NCBI GenBank assembly: GCA_024220525.1
Contig: JAMYWO010000283.1
Coordinates: 1 to 50,381 of the forward strand
Direction of reading: 5' to 3'
From: Cochliopodium minus
Taxonomy: Eukaryota; Discosea; Himatismenida; Cochliopodiidae
DNA length: 50,381 nt
A program made the translations under genes and the position numbers. The notes below the pieces were generated by a model that searched no databases, had not been told where the DNA came from, and saw only the letters and a list, made by a program, of their open reading frames with translations. Shown piece after piece: positions 13,016-23,502 of this stretch (position 1 is the stretch's first letter; every line of letters starts with the position of its first letter).

Positions 13016-15582
13016 TTATTTTACAAGAAAAGACAAATTTCCATTTGGGAACTGTTCAGTATAAAGCTTTGGAAAGTGAGAAGAAGAAAGTAAAAAAAGA
13101 GAAAGAGAGATATCAAAGTGGAAAATGAGGGGACAATTATTAAGGGATGGGGGGCAACTAGAAGGATTTAAAATTGAATCAAAGTTGTCAATTATCAATT
13201 TTAACACATTTTTATGTAAGAGATAAGTGTCGAAAACAATGGGGACCATCCAAACACCTTTCATGTGTTGGTATCCAGTTGAAAAAAAGGAAGGAGGGGA
13301 GAGTGTAGTGTTTTCGTAAAAATTGGGAGAGGAATGGTTGTTCAAAAGAATTGGAGAAATGAGGGAAGTATTTTTTGATACCAAGTTGATTATTAAGTTG
13401 GGATTTGTGATTTTGGATGAAGTGATAAAGATGTTGTCATATCCCATATCATAACACAATCTTATGGAATCCATTTTTGATTGAGAGTAATTGGAGAAGT
13501 AGGAGATGTTAAATTGATTTGATGAAATATTGAGGTTAGATGGAAAAAAATCTTTTAAATTGTGTCGAGCAGATAATTTTTGATGAAGGTTGAAATGGTA
13601 AAATATTTTTTGAGATGGATAAATCAATTCATTCAGGTATTCAAACGGAGAAGTTTCAGAAAAAATGGTGGGAGAATCAATGAATAAGGAGATAAAAAGA
13701 GAAGGAAATTTATGAAAAGGATCATCCTTTGAAAGAGGGTAATGATGTTTTGAGGGGATATGAGACACAGAATTCAATTTCCAAGCACCCACTACATTTG
13801 CAATCTGCATTCCTCTAATTAAACCGGACTTGTTCCAATAAATGAGTTTTGGATAAATTCTTTTTTCTTCAATTGAAACTCTTCCATTATAAAAATCTAG
13901 AAATAAAGGATAAGTTTCATTGTTATTTATTATGTAGAAGAGGTAGTTGTTATCATCTATTTCAATCGTTTGAGTTTTATCATCGAATGAGATTATAAAT
14001 TTTGAATCAGAAATCTCTTTTCCGTTTTCAATCAAGTTTTCAATAAAATGGTTAAAATTAGTTTCTTTACTTGAAATAAAATTTCGCAAAAATTCACAGA
14101 TTGACTTGTATTTTCCAACAAACATTTTGGAAAAAAATTTCTTTGTTTTACAATCTATTTCCACATATTCAGTTTCATCGCCGAAAAAATCTTTCTCGAT
14201 GAAATTAAGATTTTGGATGGGAGAATAATTAGGAGAAGCAAAAACAATATCTGCATTAAAGTTGTCAAAATATGCTGTTAAAAATTTGAATTTATTGGAA
14301 GAAATCAAAGTATGTTTAGCACTAAGAGAAATACAAATTATTAAATTGTTCAGATTGGAAAGAGGGAAGGAGGTTTTGAGATCATTTTCAATGCTAGAAA
14401 GGAGATATTCATGGATGGAAGAAATTTTTTCTTTTTCACTTTGATTTTCTTTTCCATTTATCAGAAGAGGTGAAAAACCAAAATAATTGGAAGATCTTTC
14501 AAAATATTCCATTTTTTCGCATTTTCCTTCTTCACATGAATTATGAATTATAGTTGTAAAATAAAAAGTATTTTCTTTGAATTTAGCTTCCCAAAAAGGA
14601 GGAACTTCAAATAAAATTTGGTTGGAAAAAGAACCACTCTTTTCATTGTCTGAGGAAGTTTCCCTACAATATCGAAATATAACCATATAATTTGATTAAA
14701 ATTTGAACTTACATTTTGATATCATCATCTTTGTGATGAGGGAAAACTTTTCTGTTATCTATCAATGAAACAGCATCCAATTTCTTAAAGTGATCGAAAA
14801 TGGGAAGAATATGCTTCCAATGCACAATCCCTTCTCCATACATGATAGGTAGATATTCGTCCACGGGTATTAAATTTTGCTTTATAGGGGTATCAAGCAA
14901 TAACTTTGATCCAAAGGGAGTTAGAATATAAGCGGCTGCAGATAAAGAGTTTTTTGGTTTAACAAAATATTTGCTTATTATTCTTTCTGTATCTTCCAAT
15001 CTGGGTACTCTATACAAGTAATACATATCATATTTTTTTCCGTTCAAATCTTTTTTGTGGAGCTTGAATTGTTCTATAATGTCTTCTGAGAATGTCACAT
15101 CGTCTTCAAGTATTAATGTAACTTTTTTGGAAGAAACAATTCTTTCCCAAGCTAATTAATTATTCTTTAAATTATAATTTGTTTTATAATTGATTTTTTT
15201 TTTGATTTATTTTCATGTAAGTAAATGTAAAAGGTATTCTTATTTTGATACCTTTTATATGACTCAATGTGATCGCTATTTCTCCTCTTGTTATGATTCT
15301 TCCATAATATTCGCTTCTATATAGATGAAGAGGGAGATATTTATTATCATTCAGCCATTCTCTGGTTAATTTCAATCCATCTACTGCTTCTATGAAATGA
15401 TATGGCACCATCTTTGAAAAAATCTCCAGATTGCGCTCCATGAATTTCCTTTTATCCTCCCTCCTCTTTAAATTGATCACCAATATTTCTTCAAAAATGA
15501 ATGGAGATGATGATTCTTTGGATAATGAAAGAACAATCAATAAGGAAAAAAATAAAAATGAATTGAAAATTAATTTTAACAT
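13016..15582 (-). CDS. Secreted/ER GT25-type glycosyltransferase fused to PLOD-like GT and accessory domains
   Basis: Exons 15582-15252, 15151-14713 and 14663-13016 give 805 residues. A signal peptide covers residues 1-21. Residues about 30-255 are a GT25 (collagen galactosyltransferase-like) domain: ILVINLKRREDKRKFMERN, EAVDGLKL, TRGEIAITLSHIKAW, the metal-binding LILEDD, and IPVDEYLPIMY. Residues about 270-560 resemble the N-terminal GT domain of procollagen lysyl hydroxylases (FYNGRV then IYWNKSG). Residues about 570-800 resemble the PLOD accessory domain (MKGVWMVPIVFDTYLL). The iron/2-oxoglutarate lysyl hydroxylase domain is absent. In the middle domain the expected Asp-rich metal site reads SLSAKH and the later DH motif reads DD, so only GT25 looks catalytic. 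The likely role is glycosylation of hydroxylysine or similar residues in the ER lumen; the substrate is unknown. Start lies 69 bp from the MBOAT stop. Confidence 0.82.
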
Positions 15583-15651
15583 CTTTATTTTTTATTTTTA
15601 TTTTTTATTATTTAATAAAATGAATGATAATTTTGGAGAGAATATATTTAT

Positions 15652-17968
15652 TTAATCAACTTTGGTTGGAGTTCTTTTTCTTGAAAACAAAATAGGATCG
15701 AGTACTCTGATGTAAAAAAAACCAAAAGCAACTATGATGTAACCATGGAAATAGAAAACTTTTTGGGCTTCGAAAGTTTTGTTATATTCCAAGAAAGCCC
15801 AACCAGGAGAGCAAGAATCCAAACAAATGTAAAGAAAAATACTTCCCAAGATGTCATAAATAATTTTAGTTGGTTTTGCTTTTCCGTCTTCTGTCATAAA
15901 AAGAGGTCTTATTTTTCTTCTTGAAACTAAGAAAAAGATTATTTTTAAAATAATTTTTTAAATCATTTTTTTCTTTTAAATATTATTTTGCATCATTTAT
16001 TTTGTTTAAATTATTTTTAAAATTAGTTTTTTGTAAAGTTACATCTTGCGAGTTCTGTCACAAAAGCCAAAAAGACGAAGAATACGTAATAACCAGAATA
16101 AAATCCATGCCAAAATGCAGATACCTAAAAAAATTTTTTATTTAGATTCATTTGGAAAATATTGTAAATTTTATTAAAAAATATTTTGTTTTACAACAAA
16201 AGTAGCATAAGTGGCAAGACCAGTAGCCTTAGAGCCAGGAGGAGAAATTCTGAAATATACTTTTTAAAAAAAAAAATTTCAAAAAATTTGTGAAAAGTTT
16301 GGTTGTATTTTAACCATATAATTTTAACCAGTTTTGTGCGCAAAGATTCCAATTATCAATGAGCTCTTTAGTGTTTGAACCAAATTCACATTTGATAGGG
16401 TGGACATTTACTGCATTTGTGAACTCTCCTACTTTTTGATTGTTGATAACTTTGAATCCACTGTACCCAGCTCCACTAGCTATTAATCCTGCTTCAGTGA
16501 TGTACCATGCAAAATAGAATTTCACTCTAAATAGTAAATTAAAGTAAAATTTTTTTCATACAAAATTTTTTTTTTTTTAATGAATATTCCCCATATAAAT
16601 ATGCGAGATATAGACAGTTTTAATTATCAGTTCAAAATTTAAATAAAAATTTGATTAAAGTTACAAAATTTTTTTTTTTTGAAGAAAAATTGTTACCTCA
16701 AAAAGAATGAAACAAAGTGTAAATATAAAAGCCTTTTGTTTTTTAAAAAATGTTTATTAAAATTTTAATTTTTTTAACAAAAAAATTTGTTTACTTATAT
16801 AAAAAGTTGGACTCTTTGAATTGAGGGGAGAGAATAGATTCATAAGGAAACAAATCCTTGACAGGAAACAAAGCCAAGAAACCAAGTGAAAAAACGAATT
16901 TTTTGATGGAAGGAAAAACAGTTGAAGGGACTGTTCTGACTTTGCAGTCTTTCTAAAAAAAATTTAACATTTAATTAAAAATCAACAAAAAAATTTTTTA
17001 CATTCCAGTCATTGAAATGATCCCCACTACAAATATCCAAGTATGTTTTGATGGGAATAGATGGTCCAATCAAAAAATTTGGGAAAAAATAGATGTAACC
17101 AAAGTACTCCAACAAATTTGGCAATTCATCAATCTTTTTCTCCAAAAAGACAGATGGAACGCTTGATTTCTGTTTTTTATTTTTTTTTCAAAGAAAAATT
17201 TATTTTTATTTTAAATTTAAATAATTTTTACATCTTGTTTGTATTGTTGACCATCAGCATAATTGAATGCCAAGCTATTTTATTCTAATTAAAAAAAAAA
17301 AAGGTTTTTATTTTATATGATTTGAATTTACCTTGATAAAGACATCGTTATTACCATTTGTGAACCACTCCAGTCAAAATTAGACCAAAACGGATTGAAG
17401 AAAACAAAATAAATGTGGCTATTCGTTTTTTTTGTTTGTTGTGAAAGATAAGAATTTAATAAGAAACGGATATTATTTTAGATTTTAATGTGAATACATT
17501 ATATTGTCAATAATTGGATGATTGATATTTAAATAATTGGATGATTGTATGATTGGTTTTAATTTTTCAAATAATTTATTTTTACCTTCCAGATAGATAT
17601 AAGAGTACCCAGATGAACACAGCTATCCCACATCTTTTGATGCTCACTGTTTTCATTAATATATAGGCCACTGAGGCAGTAATAAAGGAATGGATCCAAC
17701 TGAGTGGTCCACAACACATCACGCAGAACAATAAACCAAAGAATAGACTGTAGATATGTCTAATATTTGATCTATAGGGTAATCTCATGAATATCCATCC
17801 AAGTGGTAATGATACAGTCAAAGCTGCAAGTATTAATTTTGAAGAAATAATTTTTAAAATGAATTTTTATGGTGGATATTTTTTCATACTTGTTAATAAT
17901 TTCAATTGATCAAAGGGCAATCCAACTATTGATGAAAGATAGATAAAAGGAGAATTTATATATTCCAT
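15652..17968 (-). CDS. MBOAT-family lysophospholipid acyltransferase, eleven exons
   Basis: Exons 17968-17890, 17823-17586, 17418-17332, 17274-17232, 17169-17002, 16952-16795, 16732-16697, 16526-16315, 16259-16195, 16124-16043 and 15926-15652 give 480 residues, the usual family length. It is a multi-pass membrane enzyme that should transfer acyl groups from acyl-CoA to lysophospholipids in the ER (Lands cycle). Family landmarks in order: PLGWIFMRLPYRSNIRHIYS, FDWSGSQMVITMSL, LAFNYADG, LPNLLEYFGYIYFFPNFLIG, RVKFYFAWYITEAG, IDNWNLCAQNWLK with the conserved Asn, and SAFWHGFYSGYYVFF with the invariant His. Frame is kept through all ten introns, all in agreement with the family alignment. It is divergent from the Sel1 gene starting at 18151. 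Substrate class (PC, PE, PI or PS) cannot be told. Confidence 0.9.
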
Positions 17969-18150
17969 TTTTTTATTATTTCTTTTTAATTTCTTTTGAC
18001 CTTGATCAGTGAGAATGTTTAATGATTGGAACATAATGAAAGCTCAATTAATAAACATTCTGATGTTAAAGATTCATGAAGAAAAATCTTTTTTCTTTTG
18101 AAATTTAAAAAAAGAAAAAAAAATTGGAGAAATAATTTAATCTTCATAAA
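17969..18150. promoter_or_regulatory. Short divergent intergenic region
   Basis: About 180 bp separate the MBOAT start (minus strand) from the Sel1 gene start (plus strand), so any promoters must be shared or overlapping. It contains A/T runs; no specific motif is recognised. Confidence 0.4.
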
Positions 18151-19652
18151 ATGGTATATTAATCTTCTTTCCACTCACAATTTAAATGATTGATATCATT
18201 CTACTTTTTTTTTTCATATAGGATGAATATTTTCTCAAAAACAATGAAGGGGAAACCATATTTGAAGTGATTGGAAAGATTGAGAGAACAATGATTTGTG
18301 AATGTTCCAATTTATTGATAGATTCCAAGATATGTCTCACTTGCAAAAGCACAGTATGTAATAAATGCCATAAAGAGGTGAATATTTTTTTTATTTTTGT
18401 TGGGGATGATATTAAATTAATTTATATGAAAGAGATGATTGTTTAATAATATCAAGAATCCCAAAATACATCTATCCATTAAATAATCAAGAAAATATAA
18501 AATGAACAGAGACGAGTAAATATAAACTTTGGTAGTTCATATATTAACTGAGCAAAGCCATATAATGGGATAAATGTTTATAAAATTTAAATCATATCTT
18601 TATAAAAAGAATAAACCAATATATTTTGCTCAATTTTAACTTCCGATTCTCATTCATATCAATTTTTTAAAGGAAAAAAAATGTGAGAAATGTGGAGGCA
18701 AGACAAAAGACAATGAGAAGATAAATCCATGGATAAACAATCTTCAGTGCAGATGTATTTACTGCGGAGAGGAGATGTTAATATCAGAGTCCATTTATCA
18801 TCCCCAATCAAAGCAGCAACATATTGAAAACGAAATAGAAATTGAGGAGGAAGATGGAGAAGAACCATATGAATGTAGTGGATGTGGAAGAAAGTATCGT
18901 TTTAAGGTTTTTTTTTTTTTATTTTTATTTTTTTTTATTTTATTTTTTTTTTTTAAAATATTAATATTTTTTGTTAAATAGATAAGGAATGTTCACAAAT
19001 TAAAGTGTGTTCAACATTATTACAATCACAACAACAGTTTGAGGGTGGCAAATTTGCAGTTGAAAGAGGAAATTTCAAGACTTGGAGAAGTTTATTCCCA
19101 AAAATTAAAGGAGAAAGAGAAAATAGAAAAAATTATAAAGGTATAAAAAAAATATTAAAAACAATTTTTTAAAAAAAAAATAAAAGCAATTTGAAAATAA
19201 CAATTTTTCATATTTTTAATTTTATTTTCATTGTTTTTTTTTATTTTTCTTTGTTCATATTTTTTTATTAATATTTTAGATGCCAGCTTATAAAGTAGAA
19301 CCCATAGATGTTGAAAAGTATAGACAAGCTCAAAACAGGAAAAACAGAGAGGAAAAGAAAAAGAAAGAAGAAATGAAAAAGATTAATGAGAGGAAAGTGT
19401 TGGAGTTGAAAATGAAGAAGGACAAGGAAGGGAGATGCAAAATCTATTTGACTGTGGTGATAGCTATCGCCATACTAGGAATTGCAATGGAATGTTATTA
19501 TTTTTTTGGAAATAGTACTAGGTATAAAAAATATTCAATTATAAAATTTTTATTTTTTATTTTTTATTTTTTTTTATTTTATTAATCTATTATTTTTTTA
19601 TTTTTTATTTTTTATTTTTTATTTTTTATTTTTTATTTTTTATTTTTTATTT

Positions 19653-19689
<37 letters not shown>

Positions 19690-21025
19690 ATTTTTTATTT
19701 TTTATTTTTTATTTTTTATTTTTTAAAAAAGGTACGCTAATTCACCATCAAGGGCTGTTTTGGCTTTCAAACATTTCCAAGGAATAGGAGTACCATTCAA
19801 CCCAGAGGGAGGTAGAGAGATGTGTCTGGAGATTTCGTTGAAATACAACTATTTGGCGAAAGGAATATTGTACTTCTATGGACGTGAAAATTATGAAGAT
19901 TTGAAACATTCAATGGATTTGTTTACAAAGTGCGTTGACAATGATAAAAAATTGGAAAGGGAGGAGACTCCTTGTTGCTTGTGTATGTTGGGTAAGGTTT
20001 ATGAGAACGAGGAATATGGTATTAAGAACTTGACTCTCGCTGAAAAATTTTTCAAGAGGGCTATTAGATTGGGTGAATCTGAGGCTATGTTCAGTTTGGG
20101 GATGATTTATGAAAGAGGTGAAGATGAAATTAAAGAAAATCAAAAACAAGGTAAATAAAATCTTTTAAAATTGTTTTTTTTTAAATTATTTTTTAAAATT
20201 ATTATTTTAAATTTTTTTTCCAAAGCAATTGAACTTTTTAAAAGATCTTCTGAATTGAATAACTCTGGTTCAATTTTTAAACTTGCTACCCTTTACCATC
20301 ATGGAGAAGGAGTCGACAAAGATATTTTGAGGGCTGTTGAACTTTATAAGAGATCTGCCATTCTCAACAATTCGAACAGTATGAACAACCTTGGTTACAT
20401 CTACCAACATGGAGGTATCTTTTTTAATATTTTTTTTGAAAAATTTTAAAAATTAAATTTAAATAAAAGAAATACCAATAGGAAAAGATATAAGACAAGG
20501 TTTTATTTTTTTTTTGTTTTATTTTTTTAAATCTCATTTTATTTATTTTGTATTTTTTAGCAATTAAATTTTATGAGACAGCAATTAGTGTCAACCAAAA
20601 TGTTCATTCTTTAGTAAATTTGGCAACAATCTTGTTATATGCTAACGAAAAAGATGGATTTAAAAACGTCACGAGGGCAATAGAACTTTTGAATATAGCA
20701 GCTGACTTTGGAAATGAGCAAGCAATGTACACTTTGGGGCATGTCTACAATGATGGTAAAAATTTATTTTTCAAACAAAATAATAAAAAATAAATCTAAA
20801 AAATTTACAGGTCATGATGTCCCAAGGGACAAAGAAAAAGGAATCCATTATTTTAAAAGAGGGATGGAACTTAATCATGTTCAATGCATTAGCAGCTTAG
20901 CGCTTGTTTATTACAAAGAAACTGGTTCTGTTAATCCAAAGGCATTCAAATATTTCAAGATGGCTGCAGATTTGGGAGATATAAGTTCACAAGATATTGT
21001 AGATAAACATTTGGATGAACAATAA
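18151..21025 (+). CDS. Zinc-finger, coiled-coil, transmembrane Sel1-repeat protein
   Basis: Exons 18151-18153 (ATG only), 18222-18377, 18673-18906, 18982-19140, 19280-19521, 19732-20150, 20226-20414, 20470-20499, 20561-20755 and 20811-21025 give 613 residues. Residues about 25-150 hold several Cys pairs (ICECS, CLTC, CNKC, CEKCGG, CRCIYCGEE, CSGCGRKYR followed by His), suggesting tandem zinc ribbons or a TRAF/RING-like module. A basic/acidic coiled coil covers about 150-235, then a hydrophobic helix about 239-261. The C-terminal half has Sel1-type repeats (for example AVELYKRSAILNNSNSMNNLGYIYQHG). Sel1 arrays are protein-binding scaffolds, as in ER-associated degradation; a membrane adaptor or E3-like role is inference only. 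The single-codon first exon is supported by alignment with the paralog at 23175-21065. Confidence 0.8.
19535..19727 (+). repeat. (TTTTTTA)n intronic microsatellite
   Basis: Nearly pure 7-nt TTTTTTA units fill most of the 210-nt fifth intron (19522-19731) of the Sel1 gene. Splice sites flank it directly. Confidence 0.9.
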
Positions 21026-21064
21026 AATTCAATTTTAAACTTTTTTTTATATAAAATTTTATTT

Positions 21065-23175
21065 TTAGAAGATAAAACATCCTCCTTTATTTTCTTTTTG
21101 ATTATCTTTTGTACTCTTTAGTTTTTCTTTTGCCAATTCATATCCATATTTTGAAGAATCTGTCAAAAGTTTGTTTGACATTTTGTAATCTTTTAAGGAT
21201 TCATAGTGAAGAGCAAGTTCATACATTGCAATGGGATTTTCAAGTTCTGCCGCTCTTTTGTAAAGGTCTATTGCGAGTTCAACATTTTGGGAAATTGGTC
21301 CCTCTCCTTTTGCATAAATACTTGCCAATTTAACAATAGAATCAGGACAATCAGCGATGTTAATTGCTGAAGAAAAAATAAAAAATAATGATTAATATTA
21401 AAAATTTGAATCTATTTTTACCACCAATGTAATATTCAATTGCCTTAAAAGTATCTTTTTGAATTCCTACTTCTATGGATTTTTTTAAATGAATAATTTT
21501 TTTTTTAAAGGTATTAAAACAAACCTCCTTTTTGATAAATACAACCCAAATCGTACATAGCAGAATGGCAACCCAATTCTACAGCGCTTTTCATATGTTT
21601 GAGAGCAATTTCTATGTCTGGAGTTTTGTGTTCATTTTTATAAATAAGCCCAAGGTTTCTAAAAGCACAACAATACCTGAGTTCGATTGCCTTGTTATAA
21701 CACTCCATTGCTAAAAACAAAATTAAAATTTTAATTATAAATTTACTTGAAATTTATAATTAAAAATTAAGATTAATAAAAATATTAAAAAAAAAATGTT
21801 TACCCTTTGTTAAATTTTTATTTGTTTCATTTCCGTAATGATACAGACAACCTAAGAAATAGTGAGCACTAGCGTTGTTTTGAAGAATGGCTTTGTTGAA
21901 AAGTGCATAAGACTCGTTCTTATTGATTTCATTAGTTTGATTCATATAGATTTGTCCCAATTCACTTTGAGCTTCAGAATTTCCTAAATCACTTGATTTT
22001 TTGAAGTATTCTATTGCTAAAAAAAATATATTTTTTTAAAAAAAATTCTTTGAGAATAAAAATGAATTATTAAAAAAAAAAGTTACATTTATTAATATCT
22101 TTTGGTAAAAAGTCTCCAATTTTATACATGTAAGCAATGTACAAATAACAATATGAAGTTTCTTCGTTTTGATGATCAGTGTCTATGTTGATGAGATCGT
22201 TGAATATGAGGTAAGCTTTGTGGAAATCAGTATCAACGTCCCAACCATGGTAGAATCTCATCGCATTAGAAAATTTATTTCCATTGTTGCTTGCTTTCAC
22301 GCACATCTTCTTTGCTTTTTTTGGGTTGAAAGGATGTCCTATTCCCTTCATAATTTGAAACGCTTTTATTGATGCTCTTGTGTCTTTAGAATTTGATTTT
22401 AGTTTATTTTAAATATTATTTCGTTTTATTTTTTTGGAATTATTTTGCTGATTTATTAATAAAATTATTAAATTATTTTATTTTATTTTACTTTCTTTTT
22501 CTTTGGGATCAATTATTATTTTTTCTTTATTTAATTGTGAGTCAATATCTCTAATCTTTTCTTTCCATCCTTCGAGCGCTAACAGAAGATCCTCTTTCTC
22601 TTGCATCAATTGCTTGTTTTCCTCAAAATAGTGTTTAAAGAATTTTTCTATTTCCTCATTATTGTTCATCAGATTGTTTTTTGATCCACATTCATTACAT
22701 TCTTCGAATGAGGCTATTTATTGAATGATAAGGCAATTATATTGAATTTGTAGTATATATGTTTATTAATTTTTTCAAATAATTTTTTAATCAAAGGAAA
22801 TAAAGGATTGGTTTAACCTATTTGTATGATTTCCTTATTTTTCTTAATATTTTGATGTTCATTTTTATTTTGAGGATGATTATATGATTCAGATAACATC
22901 ATTATCTCCCCACAATTCAAACATTCACATTTCAATTCATTCATCTCATCACTAATTTGATTATTGGTGATCAATTCTTCATCACAATCAAAACACTTTA
23001 CACTATCTTCACCAAAACATTTTATACAAAGAGATTTATTGCATTTTTCACAGATTTTTGAATCCTTCATCATATTGGAACATTTGCAAATCATATTTTC
23101 ATTTAAAGGGTCCAAAATTTGAAAATTTTTATTTCCTTCATTATCTTTGAGGAAATATTTTAATTCTTCTTGCAT
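21065..23175 (-). CDS. Zinc-finger, coiled-coil Sel1-repeat protein, paralog of 18151-21025
   Basis: Exons 23175-22818, 22713-22492, 22383-22087, 22016-21804, 21710-21525, 21472-21422 and 21366-21065 give 542 residues. The N-terminus aligns with the plus-strand neighbour (KYFLKDNEG, ICKCSN, CEKCNKSLCIKC, CECLNCGEIMMLSESYNHPQ), followed by a CNECG pair, a coiled coil, and Sel1 repeats (GHPFNPKKAKKMCVKAS onward). Unlike the paralog there is no transmembrane helix between the coiled coil and the repeats. Instead the protein ends Gly-Gly-Cys-Phe-Ile-Phe, a possible CaaX prenylation signal. The two genes converge, with stops 40 bp apart, so they arose by inverted duplication followed by divergence. 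Function is unknown; a scaffolding adaptor is the conservative guess. Confidence 0.82.
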
Positions 23176-23502
23176 TTGATTCTATCCAATTGTTTATAAT
23201 AAGCACATTTTTTAAAATCCAATAAAAAGTTTTTACCAATGATTTTTTTTTTTATATTATTATTCTGTGAAATAAAAATTGATTCAATTCACAAAGTAAA
23301 TCAATCTTTATGAAAAAGGATTTTTTATATAATTTGTTTTTTTATCAGCATTTTTTAATTCAGGAAATTTTATTTCAAAAAAAGTTAATTTTTATAAATT
23401 TTCTTAAGACAATTCATTTAGAGGAAATTATAAATAAAGATACGAAAGGGATTAAAAATATAAAATAAAGATCAAAAAGATATCAAATAAATAAAAAAAA
23501 AA
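23176..23502. promoter_or_regulatory. Divergent intergenic region between Sel1 gene and ABCG gene
   Basis: About 330 bp, very A/T-rich, between two divergent start codons. No gene and no recognisable element seen. Confidence 0.4.

Noticed and set aside
19522-19731. The TTTTTTA array taken as a CRISPR-like or regulatory repeat.
   Set aside because: It is a simple microsatellite inside an intron with intact splice sites and has no spacers.
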